Positions 25,724-34,473 of a stretch of 44,073 bases of DNA are shown one piece after another. How positions within the stretch are numbered: position 1 is the first letter of the stretch; each line of letters starts with the position of its first letter. The translations under genes and the position numbers were made by a program. Source of the DNA: Candidatus Babelota bacterium (lineage in GTDB: Bacteria > Babelota > Babeliae > Babelales > Vermiphilaceae). Below the pieces are notes generated by a model. That model saw nothing but the letters and a program-made list of their open reading frames with translations. It ran no database searches and had not been told where the DNA came from. The stretch lies in contig JABDES010000005.1 of assembly GCA_013286935.1 (NCBI GenBank), positions 1 to 44,073 on the forward strand, written 5' to 3'.

Positions 25724-26050
25724 TTAAATAGATTCAATTCTAATGACGGTAAGCTGCTGCCTATGGCCTCGTTTGACACGAACTTTTTCGCGGCGCCTAA
25801 ATCTGAATATCGTAAGTTTTGGACCTTTAGTCTGCTTTACAATTGATGCTGTAATTGGTGAAGGCAAGAAAGGTTTCCCAACCTCTATGTGCCCAGCCGT
25901 TTTACGCAATAACACATCATTAAATTGAATGGCTTTGCCTTCTTCACCCTCTATTTTTTCTATAGCAACGGTGCGGCCTTCTAGCGCCTGATATTGTTTT
26001 CCGCCTGTTTGAAAAATTGCATATTTTTCAAACTCTATTACTTGTTTCAT
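25724..26050 (-). CDS. rplU: 50S ribosomal protein L21
   Basis: 108 residues, full length. Signatures are Y-A-I-F-Q-T-G-G-K-Q-Y near the start and R-R-R-E-K-V-R-V-K-R-G-H-R-Q near the end. L21 binds 23S rRNA in the large subunit. GAAGGA precedes the ATG at a good distance. In most bacteria rpmA (L27) follows immediately, but the 170 bases downstream here hold only palindromes, so the usual pair has been separated. Confidence 0.97.
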   Translation of the reverse strand: MKQVIEFEKYAIFQTGGKQYQALEGRTVAIEKIEGEEGKAIQFNDVLLRKTAGHIEVGKPFLPSPITASIVKQTKGPKLTIFRFRRREKVRVKRGHRQQLTVIRIESI

Positions 26051-26160
26051 TGATGAAATCCTTCAAAATGGCTGTTACGAGCTGTCTTAATGCAGTACAG
26101 TATTGTACCATGTTTTTAAAATAAGATCTATAGCAACAATTTTTTTTAATTAAGGCAAGG

Positions 26161-28821
26161 TTACAAGTTTTTACATTCCTGTTGCAAATCTCTAAGAATT
26201 TCATGAGCCTGACGTGGTGAAAGGCCGTCACAATCAATCAAATTGAGCTTGCCCACGATACGTTTTAAGTTGTCAATTATCACATTTTCTGTTGGTTGAA
26301 TAATACATTTTTTATCGTGCGTAATAGGCTCAGATACGTCTTTTTTTCCAATTTGTGCGTGTATATTGCCGGAAGACGATAAAGATTTTACCAATTCTTG
26401 CGCTCGTGCAATCACCCTTGGCGGTAGTTGAGCCGCTCGTGCCACATGAACACCAAAGCTTTGATCGGCTATGCCATGAATAATTTTGTATAAAAACAAT
26501 ATTCCCTTGTCTGTTGGCTTGCTTGCAGCATGACAATTGACGATTCCTTGGTACTGGTCGGCTAAGCTTGTTAATTCATGGTAATGAGTCGCAAAAAGTG
26601 TATAAATTCCTAAATGTTCATGTAAATATTCAATGACAGATTGAGCTATTGCTAATCCATCAATGGTACTTGTACCGCGTCCCACTTCATCTAAAATAAC
26701 CAAACTTTTTTTTGTTGCATTGATACAAATGGCAGCTGTTTCCTCCATTTCTACCAAAAAGGTACTTTTTCCTTGTGCTAGGTTGTCTCCAGCACCAATA
26801 CGTGTAAAGATCCTGTCAAATATAGCTAGCTTGGCATAATGAGCTGGCACAAATGAACCACATTGCGCCATGAGACATATAAGCGCAACTTGTCTAAGGT
26901 AGGTAGATTTACCACCCATGTTGGGTCCGGTTATAATGAAAAAAGATCGATCAGACCGCATAATTATATCATTTGGAATAAAATTTCCTGAACATACCTG
27001 TTCAACAACGGGATGACGGCCCTGGCTAATAGTTATCTCACGATTCGTATCAAACTGTGGGCGAACGTATCCCTGTTGATATGCTACCTTTGCCATAGAC
27101 AAAAATAGATCAAGATTTGCCAATGCATGTGATAATTTACGCAATTGAGGTAAATAGCGTGCAACCTCATATTTTACACGTTCAAAGACCAGTTCCTCCG
27201 TTTTTTTTACCGTAAGTCGCGCTTTGAGTGATTCAACGTACATCTGTTGTAACGCGGGAACTATATACCGCTCTTTTCCTACTAAGGTTTGGTAACGGAC
27301 ATAGTCTGATGGCACTTGAGAGGCGTACGTTTTGGAAACCTCAATATAGTATCCATGGATATTTGTATATCCAACTTTTAACGAGTTAATACCGGTTCGT
27401 TCTTGTTGTTCGCGTTCAAACTCTACGAGCTTTCTGTTTCCAGATTCTATGAGTGCTCGTAATTGGTCCAATTCGTTATCAAAGCCGATTGCGATGATAT
27501 ATTCCTTTGTAGGGTCATCATTGCAGGCCTTTGCAAGCAAGATTGCTAGCTCTGAAAAATGTTGCAGGTGATTTGAGATTGCAATGATTAGTTCTGTCTG
27601 GCCAAGGACTAATAGTAGTTTTGATATATGTGGAGCTTGAGCAAGTGTAAGTGATAACATTTTATAGTCGTTTAGAACGGCTCTTTTTAGAGCGATTCGA
27701 CCTATAACTCTTTCAATATCACCAACGGTGCGCAATAACTGATCAAATACTTGAAGACGAGATGGATCATCTTTAAGCAGGGCAATAATATCAAGCCGTT
27801 CCTCTATTTCCTGTTGGTTTACCAGCGGTTTGAAAAGCCATTTTTTTAGCAAACGAGATCCCATTGGGGTTGTTGCCTTATCAAGCACAGTAAATACAGT
27901 ATTTGTTTTTCCGCCTGCAGAATTTATGACCAGTTCAAGATTTTTTTGTGTAGCTGCATCAATGTGCAAAAATTGATCAGGAGTATAACATTGCAGCTGC
28001 CATTCTTGTTCTAATGCGTGTGGCTGATTTTTTGATACAAATGAATGAAAATAAAAAAGAGCAGAACTCACTACAGTGTTTTGTTGAAATGTTTCCAACG
28101 CTTTAGCGTTATTTTTATTGGAAAAAAATATCTGCGCAAGTAGGTCTAATTTGTCTAATGTGATATTTTGAGATGGTATTACGCTTGTGTAATAGCCGTT
28201 TTTTTTAAAAAATGACTGAAAAGATGATGTTTGTTTTGTTTGTGCAAGAATAATTTCATCAGGAAAAAATCGTGTTAATTCGTTTTCTAACGATCGATAG
28301 CAAGGTTTGATGATCGTTGCAAATAATTGAGCCGTCATAAGCTCGCCAAATAGTAAGCCCCAAATATCATTTATTTCAAAAAATGATAAAAGATATGAGG
28401 CTGATTTGCTATCAAGTAGGCGGGTGTCCGTAAGGGTTCCTGGCGTTAATACCTGTGTTACGCCACGAGATACTGTTCTGCCAGGCACAGCTTCTTCTAA
28501 TTGCGAACATATTGCCACTTTAAAGCCGGCACTAATAAGTCTGCCTATATAATGGTCAACTGAATGAACTGGCACTCCACACAGCGGAATTGACTCACCT
28601 TTATTTTTACCGCGCGTTGTGAGTGTTATACCAAGGGTTGCGGAGGCTTTTTTTGCGTCATCAAAAAAAAGTTCATAAAAATCACCAACCTGAAACAATA
28701 GCAATGATTCCAAGTGTTGATCTTTAATTTGAAAATATTGTTGCATAAATGGAGTGACTTCATCTTTGACTGACATGACCGTTGCATCTTGAGAGTGTAC
28801 ATTTTGTATAGAGGTCTTCAT
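26161..28821 (-). CDS. mutS: DNA mismatch repair protein MutS
   Basis: 886 residues, full MutS1 architecture. The mismatch-reading motif G-D-F-Y-E-L-F is at about residues 46-52. Connector, core and clamp domains follow. The ATPase has Walker A G-P-N-M-G-G-K-S-T, Walker B L-V-I-L-D-E-V-G-R-G-T-S-T and F-A-T-H-Y-H-E-L-T. A short C-terminal dimerisation tail ends it. It recognises mismatches and starts repair. No good Shine-Dalgarno precedes the ATG at 28821, and the terminator of the upstream gene sits only about ten bases before it, so its own promoter must lie at or above that hairpin. MutL is not in the window. Confidence 0.98.
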   Translation of the reverse strand: MKTSIQNVHSQDATVMSVKDEVTPFMQQYFQIKDQHLESLLLFQVGDFYELFFDDAKKASATLGITLTTRGKNKGESIPLCGVPVHSVDHYIGRLISAGFKVAICSQLEEAVPGRTVSRGVTQVLTPGTLTDTRLLDSKSASYLLSFFEINDIWGLLFGELMTAQLFATIIKPCYRSLENELTRFFPDEIILAQTKQTSSFQSFFKKNGYYTSVIPSQNITLDKLDLLAQIFFSNKNNAKALETFQQNTVVSSALFYFHSFVSKNQPHALEQEWQLQCYTPDQFLHIDAATQKNLELVINSAGGKTNTVFTVLDKATTPMGSRLLKKWLFKPLVNQQEIEERLDIIALLKDDPSRLQVFDQLLRTVGDIERVIGRIALKRAVLNDYKMLSLTLAQAPHISKLLLVLGQTELIIAISNHLQHFSELAILLAKACNDDPTKEYIIAIGFDNELDQLRALIESGNRKLVEFEREQQERTGINSLKVGYTNIHGYYIEVSKTYASQVPSDYVRYQTLVGKERYIVPALQQMYVESLKARLTVKKTEELVFERVKYEVARYLPQLRKLSHALANLDLFLSMAKVAYQQGYVRPQFDTNREITISQGRHPVVEQVCSGNFIPNDIIMRSDRSFFIITGPNMGGKSTYLRQVALICLMAQCGSFVPAHYAKLAIFDRIFTRIGAGDNLAQGKSTFLVEMEETAAICINATKKSLVILDEVGRGTSTIDGLAIAQSVIEYLHEHLGIYTLFATHYHELTSLADQYQGIVNCHAASKPTDKGILFLYKIIHGIADQSFGVHVARAAQLPPRVIARAQELVKSLSSSGNIHAQIGKKDVSEPITHDKKCIIQPTENVIIDNLKRIVGKLNLIDCDGLSPRQAHEILRDLQQECKNL

Positions 28822-28829
28822 TGAGTACC

Positions 28830-28870
28830 AAATAAAACGGAGTCTAGCTGTTTTTACAGCTAGACTCCGT
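28830..28870 (-). terminator. Intrinsic terminator upstream of mutS
   Basis: A perfect 15-pair stem (28837-28851 with 28856-28870, loop TTTT on the plus strand), followed on the minus strand by TTTTATTT. It ends the transcript of the exported gene at 28934 and lies close to the mutS start, so it could also act as an attenuator for read-through into mutS. Confidence 0.85.
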
Positions 28871-28933
28871 GGTTAATAGGATATTTTGCGATACATGTAA
28901 CATAGGTAACTTTAGTAAAGAATCGTTGTTTAT

Positions 28934-30073
28934 TTATAAAACAAATTGTACGTCTTCTTGTGACTCAAGTTCATTCATACTGGCCAGCGCACATTGCCAC
29001 TCAAAGATGCATCCTTGCGCTGATGCAAACAGACTAAGAGCGGATCGAATTTCTTTGTCGAACCTTTTCACTACATTGGATATATTGCCAAAAAGTTCCT
29101 TATCTAGGTCGGCTTGTATGGTATGTATAAGTACAGTGATAGCATTATTCACTCTTTGTATTGCACCATGTGCGAGCGTCAACACTGCTTCTTTTTTTGT
29201 CTGACTCGTATCGTTTTGGATATTTGTAATACTCATTTGCATATATCCCAAAATCTGTTCTGTGCTGTCAACAAGGTTATTGCATGTATGTACCAAAAAT
29301 TCTTTACGTTCCGGTCTAACACCAACACGTCCAGATTGCATAAAGAGCTCATCGCAATCTTCTGCCTCCTTTAGAAGGGTACGTATTTTGGCAAGGTATG
29401 GGTCACATGACGTAATATACCACGCTAAAGATTCATTTTGCAGACAGCCTAAAATCTTAGAAGTACATTTTGGTAAGATAATTGTATACAGTAAAAAATG
29501 TTTCATAAAATTGGTTCCAGAAGAAGCGATATGCATAGCTCCATCTGCCCATGTTTTTCCGGTTAAAATCCAGGACTTCGTGTCGACACCCCATTGCTTT
29601 GCACTTTTCCATTTTCTGGTGAAAAATCCTTCTGTGTTGGTGTTTTCTCCGGGTGTATTATCGTCTTTTAATGGAATGTTATTCGCCTGAAGCTTATTTG
29701 CTAAGTGCGCGTTGAGTGTGATTATTTCTACGATATCTTTGTCCTTTTGCTCTAGAGCGTCGTTAGCTTCAGTCATTTTGGTGTGAAACATCGTCTCTCG
29801 CTCCTTAAAATCGTTGTTTTTGTCCTTGCTAAAATACCATCCGCCAAGATTGTATGCTCCATAGAGCCCAACTGCCACTATTGCAGCCACCATGGTTTTT
29901 CGTGCTAGGCTTCTATGCCTGATATTTTTTTTCATTACATCGGCATGCCTTTGAATTTCCTCTGTTTGTACTGTCTTTATGACAACAGCTTGACCAATTT
30001 GGCCTGAAAATGCCGCCATAGGAAGTACTAAAAAGATACTCAGAATTGTATATTTTATGTTATTATAATTCAT
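28934..30073 (-). CDS. Exported helical membrane protein, unknown family
   Basis: 379 residues from ATG 30073, picked because AAGGGGAA precedes it; an in-frame codon at 30148 lies at the promoter. The signal peptide is T-I-L-S-I-F-L-V-L-P-M-A-A-F-S-G. A second helix follows at about 60-80 (A-A-I-V-A-V-G-L-Y-G-A), then a coiled coil (about 90-130) and a mainly helical domain. Its cysteine pairs (L-P-K-C, I-L-G-C, A-E-D-C) could bond in an oxidising space. This is the signal-plus-one-helix plan seen in the 22.8-25.6 kb cluster. It has its own promoter (30129-30156) and terminator, so is a single-gene unit. Function unknown. Confidence 0.8.
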   Translation of the reverse strand: MNYNNIKYTILSIFLVLPMAAFSGQIGQAVVIKTVQTEEIQRHADVMKKNIRHRSLARKTMVAAIVAVGLYGAYNLGGWYFSKDKNNDFKERETMFHTKMTEANDALEQKDKDIVEIITLNAHLANKLQANNIPLKDDNTPGENTNTEGFFTRKWKSAKQWGVDTKSWILTGKTWADGAMHIASSGTNFMKHFLLYTIILPKCTSKILGCLQNESLAWYITSCDPYLAKIRTLLKEAEDCDELFMQSGRVGVRPERKEFLVHTCNNLVDSTEQILGYMQMSITNIQNDTSQTKKEAVLTLAHGAIQRVNNAITVLIHTIQADLDKELFGNISNVVKRFDKEIRSALSLFASAQGCIFEWQCALASMNELESQEDVQFVL

Positions 30074-30128
30074 ATTATATTCCCCTTGTATGGCTTTTGA
30101 CATATCTTTATTTAAACTCCATATACTC

Positions 30129-30156
30129 AGAATATCAATTATATTCAAATTGTCAA
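30129..30156 (-). promoter_or_regulatory. Sigma70-type promoter for the exported helical protein
   Basis: Minus strand: TTGACA (30156-30151), 16 bases, TATTCT (30134-30129), about 55 bases before ATG 30073. Confidence 0.65.
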
Positions 30157-30195
30157 GTTTTGCGTGCTAATTTCGTTTGAAATCGGTTTTTAAGC

Positions 30196-32781
30196 TTATT
30201 GTGGGGTATCCGCAATGGCTTGAGCTAGATATAAGGCTGTGTGTCCTTTGCGTGCCTGGCAGACCTCTTTAGGCGTGCCATACGCAACCAGGTGCCCCCC
30301 TTTGTCACCGCCATCAGGGCCAAGGTCGATTAAATAGTCGACCGTTTTAAGAACGTCAAGGTTATGCTCTATAATGACCATTGAATTTCCCTTGTCGACC
30401 AATCGATTAAGTACAATAAGAAGTTTTTCAATATCGCTTGAATGGAGGCCTGTTGTTGGCTCATCAAGTACATAAATAGTTCCGACAGTTCGCTTGGAAA
30501 GCTCATCCACGAGTTTAATTCGTTGTGCTTCGCCGCCTGACAGCGTTGTTGCAGGTTGTCCTAGAGCAACATAGTCGAGCCCAACGTCACACAACAGTTG
30601 GAGTCTTTTTAATATGGTCGTGTGAACTGAGAAAAATTCAACCGCCTCTCGTGCGGTCATGTTTAATACATCAGCGATCGTTTTACCCCTGTACAATACC
30701 TGAAGCGTTTCATGGTTATATCGCGTACCGCGGCATTGTTTACAGGTCATGATAACTTCCGGTAAAAAATGCATTTCTATGGTTACGGTACCTTCTCCCT
30801 TGCAATGTGCGCATCGGCCTTGTGCAACGTTAAAGCTGAATCGTCCTGCTCCGTAGCCACGGGCTATACTTTCTGGCAGTGCTGCAAAGATACGCCTGAT
30901 TTCGTCAAATATCCCTAAATATGTAGCTGGATTAGATCGTGGCGTGCGTCCAATAGGTGTTTGATCTAGGACTACCAAATAACGTATCCACCTTGACATT
31001 TGCTCTTTGACCTTGTCAGTTTCTTCATTAAAATAGCTTCCTTGTGCATACCATTTGATCATCGGTACGAGTTCATCCATCACAAATGTGCTTTTTCCAG
31101 AGCCAGAGACGCCTGAAATTCCGCATAGTACGCCAATGGGAACAGAAACCTCTTTAATTTTTAGGTTGTTTTTATCAAGATTTTTCAAGTCCATGTAAAA
31201 TACCGGCCTTCTTACGTTTGCAGGAATTGCAATAAAGCGTCTATTGCTTAAAAATGCTCCAGTGAGCGAGTTTGGGTCATGCATTATGTCGGCAGGAGTG
31301 CCGTGTGCGGTTACGAGTCCACCCAGCGTTCCTGCTGCAGGGCCCATATCTATTACATAATCAGCCTGTTTGATTGTGTCTAAATCATGCTCTACAACAA
31401 CAACCGTATTGCCTTGTTCTTTAAGCATCTGTAGCATACCAATAAGGCGATCATTATCCTTTTGGTGTAATCCTATGCTCGGTTCGTCAAGAATATAGAG
31501 GACTCCGCTAAGAGAAGAGCCCATTTGTCGGGCAAGTCGAATGCGTTGGCCCTCTCCGCCAGACAGAGTACGCGCAGTTCTATTAAGCGTGAGATATGAC
31601 AATCCTACATTCTCCAAAAATCCCAATCTGCTTGCAATTTCGGTTAATAATGTGTGAGCTATTTCTTGCTCTACTTCATTTAATGCTATATCTGCAAAAA
31701 AACGTTGCATATTTTCTATCGACATTGCACAGAGATCTATAATATTAACGCCACCTATGGTTATTGATAATGCATAGGCATTCAATCGTTTTCCAAGGCA
31801 ATGTTTACACGTTGTAGATTGTGCATAACGATCCCAAAAACCGTTGTTGTTGCTTTGTGCAATGGGCTGCCCTTCCTGCCCCCAAGACCAAGAATGTAAA
31901 GCTCCTAAGCCTTGACAGTGTTTGCATGCGCCAATTGGGGAATTAAACGAAAACAAGCGTGGTTCGATTTCTGGCAACGAGGTTGAGCAGGAAACACAAA
32001 TATGGCTTGACGAATACGATTGTGAGCCATTTTCATACAGTATCTTAACCATTCCATCAGCTAGACTAAACGACTTTTCTATGGCTTCTTGGATACGAGA
32101 TCGTTCGTCAGATGCAATCTGAAAGCTATCAATAACTATATCTATTGAATGGGCTTGATTTTTTTTAAGGCCGAGTGTAGCAATGTCACTAGGTGATGAA
32201 AATTTATATGACGTTTCATCAATAATAAAGCGATAAAAACCTTCAGCAAAAAGCTTTGTAAGTTCATGTTGGAATTCCCCCTTTTTTTGTTTGATTATTG
32301 GAGAGACTATTGTAACAGTTTGCTGGTCAAATTGAGCACACACTATTTGAGTTATAGTGTCGGCAGACTCAGATGTAATCGGTTTGTGGCATTGAGGACA
32401 ATGGACTCTTCCTACACGTGCGTACAAAACACGCAAATAATCATAAATCTCTGTAATAGTACCAACGGTTGAACGTGGATTGGAGCCAACGGTTTTCTGT
32501 TCGATTGCTATAGCTGGACATAGACCTTCTATGCGCTCTACTTCTGGCTTTTTTGATGTCCCAAGAAATTGTCGTGCATAAGAGGAGAGCGATTCGATAT
32601 AGCGACGTTTTCCCTCTGCAAATAAGATATCAAGGGCTAATGAGCTCTTGCCTGATCCGGAAGGGCCGGTAATAACGGTGAATTGATTTTTGGGAATGGC
32701 TACGTCGATGTTTTTTAAATTATGTTCACGTGCACCAAAAATGTTAATCCATGAAGAAAAATAGTTTGTTTTTTTTTTCAC
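30196..32781 (-). CDS. uvrA: UvrABC excision repair protein UvrA
   Basis: 861 residues from GTG 32781. A TTG at 32862 in frame gives 888, but its extra 27 residues are unlike UvrA and lack a ribosome site. Both ATPase halves are complete: Walker A G-P-S-G-S-G-K-S-S and G-V-S-G-S-G-K-S-T, signatures L-S-G-G-E-G-Q-R and L-S-G-G-E-A-Q-R, and Walker B with Y-I-L-D-E-P-S and Y-V-L-D-E-P-T. Zinc elements C-P-Q-C, C-K-H-C-Q-G, C-A-H-C-K-G and C-K-Q-C-R-G are visible. It is shorter than the usual ~940 residues. It finds bulky lesions and loads UvrB. An A10 run immediately follows the GTG (T10 at 32769-32778), a slippage-prone site. Confidence 0.97.
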   Translation of the reverse strand: MKKKTNYFSSWINIFGAREHNLKNIDVAIPKNQFTVITGPSGSGKSSLALDILFAEGKRRYIESLSSYARQFLGTSKKPEVERIEGLCPAIAIEQKTVGSNPRSTVGTITEIYDYLRVLYARVGRVHCPQCHKPITSESADTITQIVCAQFDQQTVTIVSPIIKQKKGEFQHELTKLFAEGFYRFIIDETSYKFSSPSDIATLGLKKNQAHSIDIVIDSFQIASDERSRIQEAIEKSFSLADGMVKILYENGSQSYSSSHICVSCSTSLPEIEPRLFSFNSPIGACKHCQGLGALHSWSWGQEGQPIAQSNNNGFWDRYAQSTTCKHCLGKRLNAYALSITIGGVNIIDLCAMSIENMQRFFADIALNEVEQEIAHTLLTEIASRLGFLENVGLSYLTLNRTARTLSGGEGQRIRLARQMGSSLSGVLYILDEPSIGLHQKDNDRLIGMLQMLKEQGNTVVVVEHDLDTIKQADYVIDMGPAAGTLGGLVTAHGTPADIMHDPNSLTGAFLSNRRFIAIPANVRRPVFYMDLKNLDKNNLKIKEVSVPIGVLCGISGVSGSGKSTFVMDELVPMIKWYAQGSYFNEETDKVKEQMSRWIRYLVVLDQTPIGRTPRSNPATYLGIFDEIRRIFAALPESIARGYGAGRFSFNVAQGRCAHCKGEGTVTIEMHFLPEVIMTCKQCRGTRYNHETLQVLYRGKTIADVLNMTAREAVEFFSVHTTILKRLQLLCDVGLDYVALGQPATTLSGGEAQRIKLVDELSKRTVGTIYVLDEPTTGLHSSDIEKLLIVLNRLVDKGNSMVIIEHNLDVLKTVDYLIDLGPDGGDKGGHLVAYGTPKEVCQARKGHTALYLAQAIADTPQ

Positions 32782-32994
32782 ACTTTTTCCATCTAATCTT
32801 TTAGGCCTCTTGGCAAGAGTCTGTTCGCTGGTATACTGATAACCGGTACTTTGTAGATACAATCTAAGATTAGCATGAAATTTCTTTTTGAAAAAGCTGC
32901 CATTGAGTAAAAATTATACTAGGAAGCCTTTTTTTGAAAATAATTGCGTTTTTAGTTAAAAGAGTTTATGATCTCTTTTCGTAGATACAATTAT

Positions 32995-33071
32995 GGTGGA
33001 TGTAGCTCAGCTGGTAGAGCACCAGATTGTGGCTCTGGTGGCCGTGGGTTCGATTCCCACCATTCACCCCA
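32995..33071 (+). tRNA. tRNA-His (anticodon GTG)
   Basis: Encoded G-1 (32995), acceptor GTGGATG/CATTCAC with one G-T pair, D-stem GCTC/GAGC, anticodon stem CCAGA/TCTGG with loop TTGTGGC (anticodon GTG), T-arm GTGGG-TTCGATT-CCCAC, discriminator C73 opposite G-1 and an encoded CCA. G-1:C73 is the identity pair of tRNA-His. Confidence 0.97.
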
Positions 33072-33213
33072 TTACTGTCAAATTTTATAGATTATGTAAC
33101 GAGAGCATATGGGACGCACAAGATAAATGTTACAAATTCTGTTATAAGGTAAAACTTAATAAGTTTTCTATTCGTTATTAATTCCTTTTTAATTAAGAAA
33201 GATTTTGGCCTAC

Positions 33214-33837
33214 ATGATTGATATTTTTAATCCCTTTTATTGTGGAATTGTGCTTATAGTATTCAGTGGTATGTATATATTTAAAGCATTTTTGGGAGTA
33301 ACCGTTCCTGCATTTAAAATATTATGCGGCTGTTTGTTTGCATACGCAGGTATTTGCATTATTATTGGACCCAATAGCGTTGACCATAAGATAACATTAT
33401 TTGAAAATACAAAAATTGATTTAGAGCCGAGTTTTAAGCGGTATAGTGAGTTATTTAGCAGGACAACAGTAGATTTTTCCGACATACAACTTCCATCAGA
33501 AAAGTTGACATTCGAATGCAATAATTTATTTGGGATTACTCAGGTCATTCTTAATCCTGCTATCCCTACAATTGTCATAGTAGACCGTGTGTGTGCGACA
33601 ACGCATTTCCCTTCTGTAGGTCAAGATACAACATCATTTGCTGCTTCATCATTATTCAAACTGTTTTTTGGTTCGCAGGTGTATCGGTCGCATGACATTT
33701 CCATAGAACCATTGATTGAAATACGCTCACGATCTGCATTTGGATCTTTTACGATAAAACAGGCATTAAAATCAACGTTGCTTGAATCAATACCTGTAAA
33801 ATTTGAAGAGCTTGTAGCTGCTGGGGCGTGCTGTTGA
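33214..33837 (+). CDS. Two-TM membrane protein, LiaF-like
   Basis: 207 residues from ATG 33214 (a TTG at 33205 precedes). Two close membrane helices span about residues 5-50 (G-I-V-L-I-V-F-S-G-M-Y and L-C-G-C-L-F-A-Y-A-G-I-C-I-I-I-G-P). A linker and a beta-rich domain follow, where N-L-F-G-I-T-Q-V-I-L-N-P and I-V-I-V-D-R-V-C-A-T-T-H-F-P resemble the N-x-F-G-x-x-x-V pattern of LiaF/YvqF-type envelope sensors. The match is by pattern only. If right, it would be an envelope-associated protein; no histidine kinase is encoded nearby. It ends A-G-A-C-C. Confidence 0.5.
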   Translation: MIDIFNPFYCGIVLIVFSGMYIFKAFLGVTVPAFKILCGCLFAYAGICIIIGPNSVDHKITLFENTKIDLEPSFKRYSELFSRTTVDFSDIQLPSEKLTFECNNLFGITQVILNPAIPTIVIVDRVCATTHFPSVGQDTTSFAASSLFKLFFGSQVYRSHDISIEPLIEIRSRSAFGSFTIKQALKSTLLESIPVKFEELVAAGACC

Positions 33838-33886
33838 GCGGTTTGAGTTAGATCTTGCGTGTATAAAATTATTTTTTTAAAACCTA

Positions 33887-33934
33887 TTGTAACTAATTGT
33901 CCTCGCTGCTATTATAGCAGGCCAGTAGTTACAA
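33887..33934. repeat. Nested palindrome after the LiaF-like gene
   Basis: The outer arms TTGTAACTA (33887-33895) and TAGTTACAA (33926-33934) enclose an inner hairpin CTGCTA-TTA-TAGCAG (about 33906-33920). There is no T-run. It could be a protein-binding or RNA processing site, or a weak terminator. Confidence 0.4.
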
Positions 33935-33977
33935 AAGACATTACTAAGAATAATTTTAATTGGGCGGGGTACTTACA

Positions 33978-34043
33978 ATGGTATGTGTACTAATGACTTT
34001 AGTCTGTTGTTTAATGGGTTTTTTATTGGCACAAGTAATTTAG
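33978..34043 (+). CDS. Possible tiny hydrophobic peptide (21 aa)
   Basis: ATG 33978 to TAG 34043 encodes 21 mostly hydrophobic residues (M-V-C-V-L-M-T-L-V-C-C-L-M-G-F-L-L-A-Q-V-I). GGCGGGG lies about ten bases upstream. A single short membrane peptide is possible, but chance is not excluded at this length. Confidence 0.2.
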   Translation: MVCVLMTLVCCLMGFLLAQVI

Positions 34044-34053
34044 CACACTATAT

Positions 34054-34093
34054 AATGCAAATCTGTTTGATTAGTAGCAAACAGATTTGCATT
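34054..34093 (-). terminator. Hairpin ending the cysteine-rich pair operon
   Basis: A perfect 16-pair stem (34054-34069 with 34078-34093) and an 8-base loop lie five bases after the stop of the gene ending at 34098. Only a poor T-run follows, so it is an RNA 3' end hairpin more surely than a classical terminator. Confidence 0.6.
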
Positions 34094-34097
34094 GAAA

Positions 34098-34457
34098 TTA
34101 TTTCGACATTACAATCTCTTTCCGTTGTTTTACAATGAATTTTGTAAGAACAGATCGGATATCTTCCTGGTAGCTCTTTGTTTTACCGGTCTTAAACTGG
34201 TTATTTATTTGTGCGGTGCTTATGAGTTTCCATTGTTTACCTTCATGATAATGTCCGCAAGATATACATTTGTTGCGGACAGCCGAAAGTTGTTTTTTAC
34301 ATGGACAATTGCACGGTACGTAGTGATAGCTTTTGTTATCACATTTTTTTGCAAGATGGTAACTATTGTCCATGCAATCTATTGCTCCGTTTACAATGAT
34401 GTTATTTGTTATGAGCATTACCATCATTATAGGCCTTATGTATAAGTGTATCTTCAT
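34098..34457 (-). CDS. Small exported cysteine-rich protein
   Basis: 119 residues. AAAGGA seven bases before ATG 34457 and an N-terminal hydrophobic stretch (P-I-M-M-V-M-L-I) ending near V-N-G-A support this frame over the overlapping plus-strand frame. The core has C-N-C-P-C-K-K and C-I-S-C-G-H, a C-x-C-x-C...C-x2-C arrangement with nearby histidines, suggesting metal binding or disulfides. The tail is basic. It is 16 bases downstream of a second small exported protein with a C-P-T-C motif, so the two are probably one functional unit. No family recognised. Confidence 0.65.
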   Translation of the reverse strand: MKIHLYIRPIMMVMLITNNIIVNGAIDCMDNSYHLAKKCDNKSYHYVPCNCPCKKQLSAVRNKCISCGHYHEGKQWKLISTAQINNQFKTGKTKSYQEDIRSVLTKFIVKQRKEIVMSK

Positions 34458-34473
34458 GATTTATCCTTTGAGG

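Noticed and set aside
32993-33181. Plus-strand open frame of 62 codons beginning V-D-V-A-Q-L-V-E-H
   Set aside because: It is the translation of tRNA-His itself, a well-known spurious product.
34092-34445. Plus-strand open frame of 117 codons opposite the cysteine-rich gene
   Set aside because: It has no ribosome site, and the minus-strand frame has AAAGGA, a signal peptide and an operon partner.
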